A DNA stretch of 34,162 bases from Clostridia bacterium. Its GTDB lineage: Bacteria > Bacillota > Clostridia > Oscillospirales > Acutalibacteraceae. Of this stretch, positions 6,886 to 15,081 are shown piece by piece (positions within the stretch are counted from its first letter, which is position 1; each line of letters starts with the position of its first letter). Below the pieces are notes generated by a model that made no database searches, was not told the origin of the DNA, and saw only the letters and a list, made by a program, of their open reading frames with translations. The DNA is taken from assembly GCA_900769535.1 (NCBI GenBank), contig CAAGHB010000040.1, forward strand, positions 1-34,162. Direction: 5' to 3'. The position numbers and the translations under genes are program-made.

Positions 6886-6910
6886 TATAGCGAAGATAAG
6901 GTGGTATAAT
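6882..6910 (+). promoter_or_regulatory. Sigma-A promoter overlapping the end of the TIGR04086 gene
   Basis: TTGATA (6882-6887, including the previous stop codon), a 17-bp spacer and TATAAT (6905-6910), 39 bp before the ATG at 6949. Confidence 0.75.
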
Positions 6911-6948
6911 TAAATAAATATGATGTAAAAGAGGAAAAGGACAGCAAA

Positions 6949-7506
6949 ATGGATAAAAGCGGTATCGGCTCTCATAGCTTAAAAATGTTTATATGGTCGC
7001 TTGCGTATAGGATAATGTGCCTTATCGTGTCGGCGTCGCTTATTGCTATTTTTAATAACAAGTTCGGCGTTATATTGGCACAGATTTTTTGCTTAGGGAT
7101 AATACTCGTTTTGCCTTATTTGCGAATTTATGACGTCGGCTTTAATGACCATAACCGTATAAATTACGGACATATAAAGCGCGACGAATTAAAGGGACTG
7201 AAAATCGGACTGATTGTATCGGTGCCGTATGTTTTTTGTTCGGCTGCGCTGATTTTGGCTCATTTTTCGATAGTTCCGCCGATATATCTGTCGGTATTTA
7301 GGATAATAAATTCGCCCTATTTTTCCCTCAGCCAGACCCTTTTACCGCCAACTCTAACCATAACGGAACAGAATATTTTTGCCGTAATTGCGGTTGCGCT
7401 GACGGCGTTTACCGAGCCGGTGGTTTACGGGCTCGGCTACCGAATGGGCTTGGCACGGATTTCATTTACCGAACAAATGGGACTCAGAAAACCTCGCGAA
7501 AATTAA
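6949..7506 (+). CDS. Integral membrane protein, function unknown
   Basis: A 185-residue protein with about five hydrophobic segments: 14-34, 41-58, 84-104, 108-125 and 139-160. A charged loop follows the second helix (RIYDVGFNDHNRINYGHIKRDELKG), and the tail is basic. No family is recognised; similar small membrane proteins are common in Clostridia. The start is supported by an AGGAAAAGGA site and a good promoter. nadE begins 21 bp downstream without an obvious terminator, so the two are probably co-transcribed. Confidence 0.7.
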   Translation: MDKSGIGSHSLKMFIWSLAYRIMCLIVSASLIAIFNNKFGVILAQIFCLGIILVLPYLRIYDVGFNDHNRINYGHIKRDELKGLKIGLIVSVPYVFCSAALILAHFSIVPPIYLSVFRIINSPYFSLSQTLLPPTLTITEQNIFAVIAVALTAFTEPVVYGLGYRMGLARISFTEQMGLRKPREN

Positions 7507-7526
7507 AGATATAAAGGTTGACGTTT

Positions 7527-8264
7527 ATGTATAATTTTGACGTAGAAAAGGCAACAAACGGTTGTATAAACTGGATAAGAGAATGGTTTTCAGCGAATGG
7601 CAAGGACTGTAACGCGGTGCTTGGCATTTCGGGAGGAAAGGATAGCTCGGTAGTGGCCGCACTTTGCGTTGCCGCTCTCGGAAAGGACAGGGTAATCGGC
7701 GTTCTCATGCCGCAAGGGGTACAGAGCGACATTGATTATTCAATCGAGCTTTGTGAATTCCTCGGAATAAAGAATTTTACCGTAAACGTCGGTCCTGCCG
7801 TTGCCGCAATAACCGACGAAATTGCCGCTGCAATGGAAATCACCGACCAGTCACGCTTTAACCTTCCTGCAAGGGTTAGAATGGCTACCGTTTACGCCGT
7901 AGCCCAGTCGCAAAACGGCCGCGTTGCGAACACCTGCAATCTTTCGGAGGACTGGGTGGGATATTCAACCCGATACGGCGACAGCGTAGGCGATTTTGCC
8001 CCGCTTTCTAATTTCACGGTGGGCGAGGTTATTGCTATCGGAAGTTACCTCGGTCTGCCCGAAAAATTTGTAAAAAAACCGCCAATCGACGGGCTTTGCG
8101 GCCTTACCGACGAGGACAAGCTCGGCTTCACCTACGAAACCCTTGATAAATATATCCGCGAGGGAATCGAGCCCGATGCCGAAACGAAGAAGCGAATTGA
8201 CCGGTTGCACGAAATAAATCTTTTTAAACTGAGATATATGGACGTTTACGAATACGAGGGATAA
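7527..8264 (+). CDS. nadE: NAD(+) synthase (ammonia-dependent type)
   Basis: A 245-residue enzyme that converts deamido-NAD, ATP and ammonia to NAD in the cytoplasm. The N-type ATP pyrophosphatase loop SGGKDS is at 35-40 (GISGGKDSSVVAAL). The substrate-site motifs NLPARVRM, NTCNLSEDWVGYSTRYGDSVGDFAPL and the KPPIDGLCGLTDEDKLGFTY region are all present. There is no nitrilase (glutaminase) domain, so free ammonia is the expected nitrogen donor. A TTG nine bases upstream is in frame, but the AAAGG site at 7513-7517 is correctly spaced only for the ATG at 7527. It lies downstream of the membrane protein at 6949 and before the met operon promoter. Confidence 0.95.
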   Translation: MYNFDVEKATNGCINWIREWFSANGKDCNAVLGISGGKDSSVVAALCVAALGKDRVIGVLMPQGVQSDIDYSIELCEFLGIKNFTVNVGPAVAAITDEIAAAMEITDQSRFNLPARVRMATVYAVAQSQNGRVANTCNLSEDWVGYSTRYGDSVGDFAPLSNFTVGEVIAIGSYLGLPEKFVKKPPIDGLCGLTDEDKLGFTYETLDKYIREGIEPDAETKKRIDRLHEINLFKLRYMDVYEYEG

Positions 8265-8278
8265 ACCGCCGAAAATGG

Positions 8279-8307
8279 TTGACAAAAGTGATAAGGCATA
8301 GTATAAT
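8279..8307 (+). promoter_or_regulatory. Consensus sigma-A promoter of the T-box metY-metA operon
   Basis: TTGACA (8279-8284), exactly 17 bp, then TATAAT (8302-8307): full consensus. The predicted RNA starts near 8314, just before Stem I of the leader. No terminator is visible between nadE and this promoter. Confidence 0.9.
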
Positions 8308-8313
8308 GACAAC

Positions 8314-8636
8314 CAAATGAAAAAACGGCTGAGAAGAGAAGAGTAGGTATTAAAAAAGCGTTTAAAAAGAGAGCTTCGGTAGCTGAAAAGAAGTACGCTT
8401 TTTGATACTCAAAATGGTCTCGGAGCCGCGTACCGACTGCAATTTTTCATGTAAATGATTGCATAGACTACGATGGGTACGCCCATTACAGCGTCAGGGT
8501 ATGTTAGTACCCGCAAAGGTCCCTTTTCGCGAGAAATCGGACGAATTAAGGTGGTAACACGAAGCGCGCAGTTTCGTCCTTATTATCGCATCGAAAAAAG
8601 TTCGTTTCGGTGCCGTTGGACGATTGCGCTTTTTTT
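8314..8636 (+). promoter_or_regulatory. T-box leader, methionine specific (AUG specifier)
   Basis: The lower stem pairs CGGCTGAGA (8326-8334) with TCTCGGAGCCG. AGTA at 8342 and the paired arms GGTATTAAAAAAGCG / CGCTTTTTGATACT form Stem I, with the conserved GAGAGC...GGTAGCTGAAAAG distal part. The 3' side of the specifier loop reads CAAAATGG, offering AUG (Met) followed by a purine. The T-box proper, AAGGTGGTAACACG (8548-8561), contains UGGU, complementary to the ACCA end of a tRNA. The terminator arms GCGCA..CGTCC (8566-8579) and GGACGATTGCGC (8618-8629) end in seven T. Uncharged tRNA-Met would favour the antiterminator and read-through into metY. The specifier fits the downstream genes. Confidence 0.9.
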
Positions 8637-8670
8637 GTTAAATACACACTTTTTTATGAGGTGAAAAAAT

Positions 8671-9951
8671 ATGAGTTATAAAATCGAAACCAAATGTGTT
8701 CAGGGGGGCTACACGCCAAAAAACGGTGAACCCCGTCAAATTCCGATTATCCAGAGTACAACATTCAAGTACGAATCAAGTCCCGAAATGGCAAAGCTTT
8801 TTGACTTGGAGGCAAGCGGATATTTCTATTCCCGACTTCAAAATCCGACCTGCGACTTTGTTGCGGCAAAGATTTGCGAAATGGAGGGAGGCACAGCGGC
8901 TATGCTGACCTCGTCGGGTCAGGCGGCGTCCTTCTATGCCGTTTTTAATATCGCTTCCTGCGGCGACCACGTTGTTGCCTCGTCGGCAATTTACGGCGGA
9001 ACGTACAATCTTTTTGCCGTAACAATGAGCCGTATGGGAATCGAATTCACCTTCGTTTCACCCGACGCAAGCGAGGAGGAGCTTAACGCCGCATTCCGTC
9101 CGAATACAAAGGCGGTGTTTGGCGAAACTGTTGCAAATCCTGCACTTAACGTGCTTGATATCGAAAAATTTGCAAAGGTTGCCCATGCTCACGGAGTACC
9201 GCTTATTATTGATAATACTTTTGCGACTCCCGTAAACTGCCGCCCGATTGAATGGGGAGCCGACATCGTTACCCATTCGACTACAAAGTATATGGATGGT
9301 CACGGCGCCGCAGTAGGTGGCTGTATCGTCGATAGCGGCAAGTTCGATTGGACTAAATATCCCGAAAAATTTGCCGGACTTTGTACACCGGACGACAGCT
9401 ATCACGGCGTAACCTATACCGAGCGTTTCGGACTCGAAGGCGCATATATTACAAAGGCAACTGCCCAGCTTATGCGCGACCTCGGCTCTGTCCAGTCGCC
9501 GCAAAGTGCATTTCTGCTCAATATGGGCCTCGAAAGCTTACACGTTCGTATGAAGCGCCATTGCGAAAATGCCCTCGCAGTAGCAACCTTCCTTAAAAAT
9601 GACGACCGTATCGAGTGGGTAAGATACCCGTCACTCGAAGGTGACAAATATTACGATTTGGCTCAGAAATATATGCCGAACGGCAGCTGTGGCGTAGTCA
9701 GCTTCGGCGTAAAGGGTGGCAGAGCCGCCGCCGAAAAATTCATGGCAGGACTCAAACTCGCCGCAATCGAAACCCACGTTGCCGATGCGCGTACCTGCTG
9801 TCTCCATCCCGCAAGCGCAACCCACCGCCAGATGACCGATGCCGAGCTCGAAGCGGCAGGAGTATCACCCGACCTTGTTCGTTTCTCCTGCGGTATCGAA
9901 AATGCTGACGACCTCATCGCCGACATCAGCCAGGCACTCGATAATATCTAA
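8671..9951 (+). CDS. metY: O-acetylhomoserine sulfhydrylase (direct homocysteine synthesis)
   Basis: A 426-residue PLP enzyme of the Cys/Met metabolism family. MetY-type members make homocysteine from O-acetylhomoserine and sulfide. The N-terminal TKCVQGGYTP, the cofactor-binding SSGQAASFYA region, VDNTFATP-like (IIDNTFATP) and the PLP lysine Lys206 in THSTTKYMDGHG are present. Length near 430 and the loops around 215-250 fit MetY better than the shorter MetB/MetC (about 380-400). The start follows GAGGTG. It is the first gene after the Met T-box and is followed 36 bp later by metA, which makes its acetylated substrate. Confidence 0.93.
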   Translation: MSYKIETKCVQGGYTPKNGEPRQIPIIQSTTFKYESSPEMAKLFDLEASGYFYSRLQNPTCDFVAAKICEMEGGTAAMLTSSGQAASFYAVFNIASCGDHVVASSAIYGGTYNLFAVTMSRMGIEFTFVSPDASEEELNAAFRPNTKAVFGETVANPALNVLDIEKFAKVAHAHGVPLIIDNTFATPVNCRPIEWGADIVTHSTTKYMDGHGAAVGGCIVDSGKFDWTKYPEKFAGLCTPDDSYHGVTYTERFGLEGAYITKATAQLMRDLGSVQSPQSAFLLNMGLESLHVRMKRHCENALAVATFLKNDDRIEWVRYPSLEGDKYYDLAQKYMPNGSCGVVSFGVKGGRAAAEKFMAGLKLAAIETHVADARTCCLHPASATHRQMTDAELEAAGVSPDLVRFSCGIENADDLIADISQALDNI

Positions 9952-9987
9952 TTTTATAATCAAAAACACAGTAAAGGAGGCGGTTTT

Positions 9988-10905
9988 ATGCCTATCAGAA
10001 TACCCAACGATTTACCCGCGGTAAAGACGCTCAATGACGAAAATATCTTTGTTATGACCGACACACGAGCAACGTCGCAGGATATTCGTCCCTTGCGCAT
10101 TTTGGTTCTCAACCTTATGCCGAAAAAGATTGAAACAGAAACTCAGCTTTCTCGATTATTGGGCAATACACCGCTTCAGGTTGAGCTTGAGCTCATTCAT
10201 ACAAAGTCACATCAGTCAAAGAATACGGCTGCTGAGCATCTGCTTTCGTTTTATAAGACGTTTGACGATGTTCGACACAATAATTACGACGGAATGATTA
10301 TCACGGGAGCCCCCGTCGAGCATCTCAAATTCGAAGAGGTGGAATATTGGGACGAGCTCTGCGAAATAATGGAATGGACAAAAAAGCACGTTCACAGCAC
10401 CTTCCATATCTGCTGGGGAGCACAGGCAGGGCTGTACTACCATTTCGGTATCGACAAGCAGTCCCTTGATAAAAAGATGTTTGGCGTGTTTGAGCATAGC
10501 GTGTCGTACAAGCGGTCGATACTTTTCCGCGGCTTTGACGACGTGTTTTACGCGCCGCATTCCCGCCATACGACGATATCAAAAGCGGACGTAAAGGCGC
10601 ACAAGGAGCTCAAAATTCTCGCTGAAAGCAAGGAAGCAGGCATCTATGCCGTTATGACCAAAAAGGGAAAGCAGGTGTTTATCACAGGTCATTCCGAATA
10701 TGACCCCGACACACTCAAAAATGAGTATGTCCGTGATAAAGAGGCAGGCAAACCCATCGAAAAGCCGAAAAATTACTTTCCCAACGACGACGACCGAAAG
10801 GCGCCGATTGTCAGATGGCGTGCTCATGCAAACCTGCTTTATTCAAACTGGCTCAATTACATCGTATATCAGACAACCCCATACGATTTGAACGAAATAA
10901 AGTAA
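9988..10905 (+). CDS. metA: Homoserine O-acetyltransferase of the MetA family
   Basis: A 305-residue enzyme that acylates homoserine, the first committed step to methionine. Catalytic residues fall exactly where expected: Cys142 (FHICWGAQAG), His235 and Glu237 (ITGHSEYDP). Position 111 is Glu (TGAPVEHL). In this family Glu111 is reported to select acetyl-CoA and Gly111 succinyl-CoA, so acetyl transfer is predicted even though databases often label the family succinyltransferase. This agrees with MetY upstream. The ribosome site AAAGGAGGCGG is strong. A terminator lies at 10922. Confidence 0.95.
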   Translation: MPIRIPNDLPAVKTLNDENIFVMTDTRATSQDIRPLRILVLNLMPKKIETETQLSRLLGNTPLQVELELIHTKSHQSKNTAAEHLLSFYKTFDDVRHNNYDGMIITGAPVEHLKFEEVEYWDELCEIMEWTKKHVHSTFHICWGAQAGLYYHFGIDKQSLDKKMFGVFEHSVSYKRSILFRGFDDVFYAPHSRHTTISKADVKAHKELKILAESKEAGIYAVMTKKGKQVFITGHSEYDPDTLKNEYVRDKEAGKPIEKPKNYFPNDDDRKAPIVRWRAHANLLYSNWLNYIVYQTTPYDLNEIK

Positions 10906-10921
10906 AAATGTTAAAAAATAT

Positions 10922-10964
10922 GACCTGAAACCTGCGCTGCAAAGCGTAAGTTTCAGGTCTTTTT
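10922..10964 (+). terminator. Terminator of the metY-metA operon
   Basis: GACCTGAAAC (10922-10931) pairs with GTTTCAGGTC (10950-10959), with an inner CGCT/AGCG pair, followed by five T. Confidence 0.9.
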
Positions 10965-10983
10965 CGTTGTAATTAAAAAAATG

Positions 10984-11012
10984 CTGACAAGAGGGGATAT
11001 ATGTGGTATAAT
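10984..11012 (+). promoter_or_regulatory. Sigma-A promoter of the amidase-radA-phosphatase cluster
   Basis: CTGACA (10984-10989), a 17-bp spacer and TATAAT (11007-11012), 43 bp before the amidase start. Confidence 0.75.
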
Positions 11013-11054
11013 TTATTATGCCCTTGCCGCATACATTGTGTATGAGGTGGTAAA

Positions 11055-11750
11055 ATGAGGGCTACATATTTGAGAAATACGGTTGCGGTGATTTTGGCGG
11101 CGGTTTTTGCGGCTTTTTGCCTCTCTGCCGCCCAAAATATAAGCAAAAAAGCCGACAAATCCGCGCGAAAAACCGTTATAATCGATGCAGGTCACGGCGG
11201 CTTTGACGGCGGTGCAGTAGCCGATGACGGCACGGCGGAGAAGGATATAAACCTCGCCGTTTCGCTAAAACTGCGGGACTGTTTAACCTTTTACGGCTAT
11301 GACGTGATAATGCTGCGCGATACCGACTGTTCACTCGGCGACGGAGGTCAAACTACCCGTCAAAAGAAAAAAGCCGACATTATGTATCGTTATTCGGTGA
11401 TGGAGTCAAATCCCGACAGCATCTATCTTTCGGTGCATCAAAATAATTTTTCGGCGGCATACTGCCACGGAGCGCAAATGTTTTATTGCAAATCGACCGA
11501 CGGCTCAAAGGAGCTTGCCGAGTCAATTCAGTCGTCAATCCGCGCACTTCAAACCGATAATAAAAGGGTGATAAAACCCTGCACCGACGACGTTTTTTTG
11601 ATATATAATGCAAAAGTGACGGCCGTTTTAATCGAATGCGGCTTTTTATCCAATCGCGACGACCTTGTGAATTTAAAGAATGAGGAATATCAGATGAAGT
11701 TGGCATTTGCGATTTCATCGGGACTCAACAATTATATTAACGGGAGCTGA
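11055..11750 (+). CDS. cwlD: N-acetylmuramoyl-L-alanine amidase, CwlD-like
   Basis: A 231-residue Amidase_3 enzyme that cleaves the amide between muramic acid and the stem peptide. A membrane anchor or signal segment spans about 8-26. Zinc ligands are His47 (IIDAGHGG), Glu62 (GTAEKDINLA) and His128 (LSVHQN); the catalytic Glu194 is in VLIECGFLSN. There is no cell-wall-binding domain, so the length fits CwlD, which acts in spore cortex muramic-lactam formation. The promoter, however, looks like a housekeeping one, and a vegetative amidase is also possible. A GAGGTGG site precedes the ATG. radA starts 9 bp after the stop. Confidence 0.88.
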   Translation: MRATYLRNTVAVILAAVFAAFCLSAAQNISKKADKSARKTVIIDAGHGGFDGGAVADDGTAEKDINLAVSLKLRDCLTFYGYDVIMLRDTDCSLGDGGQTTRQKKKADIMYRYSVMESNPDSIYLSVHQNNFSAAYCHGAQMFYCKSTDGSKELAESIQSSIRALQTDNKRVIKPCTDDVFLIYNAKVTAVLIECGFLSNRDDLVNLKNEEYQMKLAFAISSGLNNYINGS

Positions 11751-11759
11751 AAAATAGGA

Positions 11760-13130
11760 ATGGCAAAGGCAAAGACGGTGTATATTTGTTCCGAATGCGG
11801 AGCCGAAAGTCTCGGCTGGTACGGAAAATGCCCCAATTGCGGCGAATGGGGAACGCTGAATGAAGAAGTTGTTGCCCCCACACCCGTAAAGGAAAAATCG
11901 AGGGTTGCCATAGGCGGCGAATTTAATGCAAGCCGGCTTCGCGACATCGGTGTCGATGACGAGCATCGTTATCACACCGGGGTAGGCGAGCTTGACCGAG
12001 TTCTCGGCGGCGGCATTGTAAAAGGGTCTCTCGTCCTTCTCGGCGGCGACCCCGGAATCGGAAAATCAACAATGATGCTCCAAATTTGTCAGCATCTCGG
12101 CAAGACGATGCAGATTCTCTACGTTTCGGGAGAGGAATCCCAGCGTCAGATAAAATTACGCGCCGAGCGGCTCTCTGTCGATACCGAAAATCTGTCAATA
12201 ATGGCTCAGACCGACGTTCAAACCGTTTGCGAATACGTCCGACAAACAAAGCCCGACCTCGTAATAATCGACTCGATTCAAACCATGTCGCTCTCCGACC
12301 TTAATTCGTCACCCGGCTCGGTGACTCAGGTTCGCGAATGTACCAATATGCTGCTTCGCACGGCAAAATCGAGCGACATCCCGATTTTTGTCATCGGCCA
12401 CGTTAATAAAGAGGGCTCGATTGCGGGACCGAAGGTAATGGAGCATATCGTCGACGCCGTTTTATACTTTGAGGGTGACCGAAATCTTACATACCGTCTC
12501 TTACGCGCGGTAAAAAATCGATTTGGTTCAACCAACGAAATCGGCGTATTCGAAATGCGCGACAAGGGACTTTTCGAGGTCGAAAACCCGTCAAAAATGC
12601 TTCTTTCAGGTCGTCCCGAAAATGTCAGCGGCACCTGTGTTGCCTGCGTTTTAGAGGGGTCGCGACCCATTTTAGCCGAGGTGCAGGGACTTGTCACCGC
12701 CAGCGGATTCGGTAATCCGCGTCGAATGGCCACCGGCTTTGACTATAACCGAATGAATCTTATTTTAGCCGTGTTGGAAAAGCGTTGCGGCTACTTTTTC
12801 TCCAATCTCGACGCCTATCTCAATATCGTCGGCGGCTTCCGCCTCGACGAGCCGGCAACCGACCTTGCAGTAGCGCTTTCGCTTGTTTCGGGGTTAAAGG
12901 ATTTTGTCATTCCCGACGACGTTGTTGCCTTTGGTGAGGTGGGACTTGCAGGAGAAGTACGAACCGTACCGAGCGCTGAAATGCGTGTAGCTGAAGCGGC
13001 TCGGCTCGGGTTCAAAACCTGTATAATGCCATACAGATGTCTTAAATCAATTGGCGAAAATAAATACGGGATTCAGCTTATCGGTGTTCATAATATACGT
13101 CAGGCAGTTGACCTGATTGCAAATAAATAA
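11760..13130 (+). CDS. radA: DNA repair protein RadA
   Basis: A 456-residue branch-migration ATPase that processes recombination intermediates. It has an N-terminal C4 zinc finger (Cys10, Cys13, Cys24, Cys27) and Walker A GGDPGIGKST at 95-104. Walker B is near 167-171 (LVIIDS), the RadA signature KNRFG is at 252-256, and a C-terminal Lon-protease-like domain begins around 285 (VQGLVTASGFGNPRR, then LVSGLKDF). The length is normal. The ribosome site is unusual: the best match, GGGAG (11742-11746), sits inside the end of the amidase gene, 13 bases from the ATG, so translation may be coupled to the upstream gene. Confidence 0.96.
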   Translation: MAKAKTVYICSECGAESLGWYGKCPNCGEWGTLNEEVVAPTPVKEKSRVAIGGEFNASRLRDIGVDDEHRYHTGVGELDRVLGGGIVKGSLVLLGGDPGIGKSTMMLQICQHLGKTMQILYVSGEESQRQIKLRAERLSVDTENLSIMAQTDVQTVCEYVRQTKPDLVIIDSIQTMSLSDLNSSPGSVTQVRECTNMLLRTAKSSDIPIFVIGHVNKEGSIAGPKVMEHIVDAVLYFEGDRNLTYRLLRAVKNRFGSTNEIGVFEMRDKGLFEVENPSKMLLSGRPENVSGTCVACVLEGSRPILAEVQGLVTASGFGNPRRMATGFDYNRMNLILAVLEKRCGYFFSNLDAYLNIVGGFRLDEPATDLAVALSLVSGLKDFVIPDDVVAFGEVGLAGEVRTVPSAEMRVAEAARLGFKTCIMPYRCLKSIGENKYGIQLIGVHNIRQAVDLIANK

Positions 13131-13147
13131 GGGAGTAAAAATAAAAA

Positions 13148-13858
13148 ATGCGAGTTTTAATCATCCGTCACGGTGACCCCGATTATTCGATTGACGGACT
13201 CACCGAAAAAGGAAAAAGAGAGGCTCAGTTGCTTTCACTCCGTCTGCAAAACGAGGGCATTTCGACCATTTATTGTTCACCCCTCGGACGAGCCCAGCTT
13301 ACCGCAAAGCCAACCGCAGAAAAAATCGGGGTAGATATAATCACATGCGACTGGCTTCGCGAATTTGAGGCGAGGTTAGAGGGAATAAAGGGCGCACCGT
13401 GGAATCTTCCGCCGAGGGTGTGGACAGCGGACGAAAGGGCTATGGACGTCAGCCGTTGGCGTGACTCGGATTTGTGGAAGGATACGGCGGTCGTTGCTTA
13501 TTACGATATGATTTGCGCCGAATTTGATAAACTTCTTGCGGCTCACGGCTATATCCGTGAAGGACTCGTTTACCGCTTTGACGAGAGCTTGAGGGAAAAT
13601 GACGAGACAATAGCTATTTTCTGCCACCACGGACTCGGAACAGCGCTGCTTGCCCATTTGACAGGGGTGCCGCTTCCTCACATGTGGCATACCGTCTTTT
13701 TGACGCCCTCATCGGTGACAACTGCGCTTATGGAAATTCACGAGCCGGATGTAAATACAGCTATTGCTCGGCTTGTTTCGGTATCGGATACGTCCCATCT
13801 TTTTGCAGGGAATGAGCCGATTTCATCATCAGGATTGTTTACACCGATAAAGAGATAA
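13148..13858 (+). CDS. Histidine phosphatase family protein
   Basis: A 236-residue member of the phosphoglycerate mutase-like superfamily. The N-terminal RHG motif (LIIRHGDPD, catalytic His8) is followed by SPLGRAQLTA with the phosphate-binding Arg, the acid REFEAR near 79, and a second catalytic His in IAIFCHHGLG. Such enzymes remove phosphate from small metabolites or proteins; the substrate is unknown. The middle region (WNLPPRVW...ERAMDVSRWRD) is a substrate-specific insertion. It follows radA by 17 bp with a GGGAG site and probably shares its transcript. A bidirectional hairpin closes it. Confidence 0.88.
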   Translation: MRVLIIRHGDPDYSIDGLTEKGKREAQLLSLRLQNEGISTIYCSPLGRAQLTAKPTAEKIGVDIITCDWLREFEARLEGIKGAPWNLPPRVWTADERAMDVSRWRDSDLWKDTAVVAYYDMICAEFDKLLAAHGYIREGLVYRFDESLRENDETIAIFCHHGLGTALLAHLTGVPLPHMWHTVFLTPSSVTTALMEIHEPDVNTAIARLVSVSDTSHLFAGNEPISSSGLFTPIKR

Positions 13859-13860
13859 AA

Positions 13861-13898
13861 AAACACCGCGAAGTGAATTTCACTCCGCGGTAATTTTT
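13861..13898. terminator. Bidirectional terminator between phosphatase and surface-protein genes
   Basis: ACCGCG (13865-13870) pairs with CGCGGT (13886-13891), with the inner palindrome AGTGAATTTCACT. A-rich and T-rich flanks on the two sides serve the convergent genes. Confidence 0.85.
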
Positions 13899-13910
13899 AT
13901 TTGGGTTTAA

Positions 13911-14933
13911 TTATTTCTTCTTTATAATGATTGTGACGACTACTGCGGTTACGCAAAGCAGTGCAACAATAGCGATTATCAAAATAACGAGGGTCATATC
14001 TAACGAGCCGTCGTCCTTTTCGTCAACCGAAACGGTTGATGACGGTGTGGTTGACTCTGTTTCAGAAACGATTTCCTCTTCCGACGAGGTTTCTTCAACT
14101 ATTTCTGATGATTCCTCAGTAACCTTTGATGATGTGGCTGCGGGCTTTTTGCTGCTTGTTGCATTTTCGGTCTTTTTAAGTGCGGCATAGTCCAAAATGA
14201 ATGTAATCTCTGTTCTATCTGAATTAGCGGATGTTTCTGTGGCAGTTTTGCCATTGATGGCATAGGTGGCTTTTTTGTCAAAAGAATATCCTTTATTTGC
14301 CGTTGCATAAACCGCTACACGATAGGGCTTGCCTTCCGAGAAACTGGATACCTCGGGAAAAGGAGCGATTGTGCTATCAAACCATTTTACTCTAATTGAG
14401 TAGTTGCTACCAGAAGGTACAGAACCTTTTGTATCAACGTCTGCGCCGATTTTGGGAGCGGTAATGTCAGTAATCTTTACCGACTTAATCACGCCATCGT
14501 CGAGAGCAGGGTATTGAAAAATGAATGTTATCTGTGTTCTATCTGTATTAGCGTTTGTTTCTGTGGCGGTGCTTCCGTTAATTTTGAAGTTGGCGCCCGA
14601 TTGAAATTTGTATCCGTCATTTGCTTTAACCTCAACCGATACGCGATAGGGCTTACCTGCTTCAAAGCTGGTTGCCTTGGCCAGAACCCCTGACGCATCA
14701 AACCAGTTAACCTTAACGATTGAGTATTTGCTACCGGAAGGCACGGTACCTGATGTATCAACGTCTGCGCCAATTTTGGGAGCGGTGAGACCCGATACCT
14801 CTGCCGAGCTGATTATATACTTTTTAAACTCATCCTTTGCGGCAAAAACGCTTGTCGCGGGGATAAGCGATGCCAGCATCAATACCGCAATAATAACGGC
14901 GATAATTCGTTTGGTAATAGCTTTCATTTTCAT
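13911..14933 (-). CDS. Cell-surface protein with two tandem domains and a C-terminal membrane anchor
   Basis: The protein has 340 residues. A signal peptide spans about 1-31 (basic start, hydrophobic core, then SVFAA). Two homologous domains of about 98 residues follow at 46-143 and 153-250. Both contain TAPKIGADVDT, G-x-VPSGS-x-YSI, W-F-D, GKPYRV, a YKF/YSF segment, ING-TATET and RT-ITFI. A Ser/Thr/Glu-rich low-complexity stalk (about 255-308) leads to a transmembrane helix (312-337) and the tail KKK. The protein is predicted to sit on the outer face of the membrane, stalk outward. The domain family is not identified. An ATG 18 bases upstream is in frame but overlaps the AGGAGA site, so the MKMKAIT start is preferred. 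A short palindrome lies in its leader near 15030. Confidence 0.85.
   Translation of the reverse strand: MKMKAITKRIIAVIIAVLMLASLIPATSVFAAKDEFKKYIISSAEVSGLTAPKIGADVDTSGTVPSGSKYSIVKVNWFDASGVLAKATSFEAGKPYRVSVEVKANDGYKFQSGANFKINGSTATETNANTDRTQITFIFQYPALDDGVIKSVKITDITAPKIGADVDTKGSVPSGSNYSIRVKWFDSTIAPFPEVSSFSEGKPYRVAVYATANKGYSFDKKATYAINGKTATETSANSDRTEITFILDYAALKKTENATSSKKPAATSSKVTEESSEIVEETSSEEEIVSETESTTPSSTVSVDEKDDGSLDMTLVILIIAIVALLCVTAVVVTIIIKKK
14184..14477 (-). repeat. Tandem domain repeat unit 2 in the surface protein
   Basis: Encodes residues 153-250. It is similar at DNA and protein level to unit 1 (14505-14798). Clear shared blocks encode TAPKIGADVDT, GKPYRV and TATET, indicating internal duplication. 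Confidence 0.8.
14505..14798 (-). repeat. Tandem domain repeat unit 1 in the surface protein
   Basis: Encodes residues 46-143, the first copy of the duplicated domain. Confidence 0.8.
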
Positions 14934-15081
14934 ATTATGTACTCTCCTCATAATAAAAGTTTGGGAAAAATCTATCTATCCCTTGATTACATTTTACTAC
15001 CGCTATTTTGCGCTGTCCCCACACTTTTTATATAAAAAGGGGTGGGAAGAACGGCTTTTTTGACAAAAAACAAGCATAAAT

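Noticed and set aside
8473..8664. 63-codon open frame before metY
   Set aside because: It lies wholly in the T-box leader and terminator; the structure explains the sequence.
15020..15058. Palindrome CTTTTTATATAAAAAG as a terminator
   Set aside because: No gene ends here on either strand; it is probably just AT-rich leader DNA of the surface-protein gene, possibly an operator, with too little support to list.
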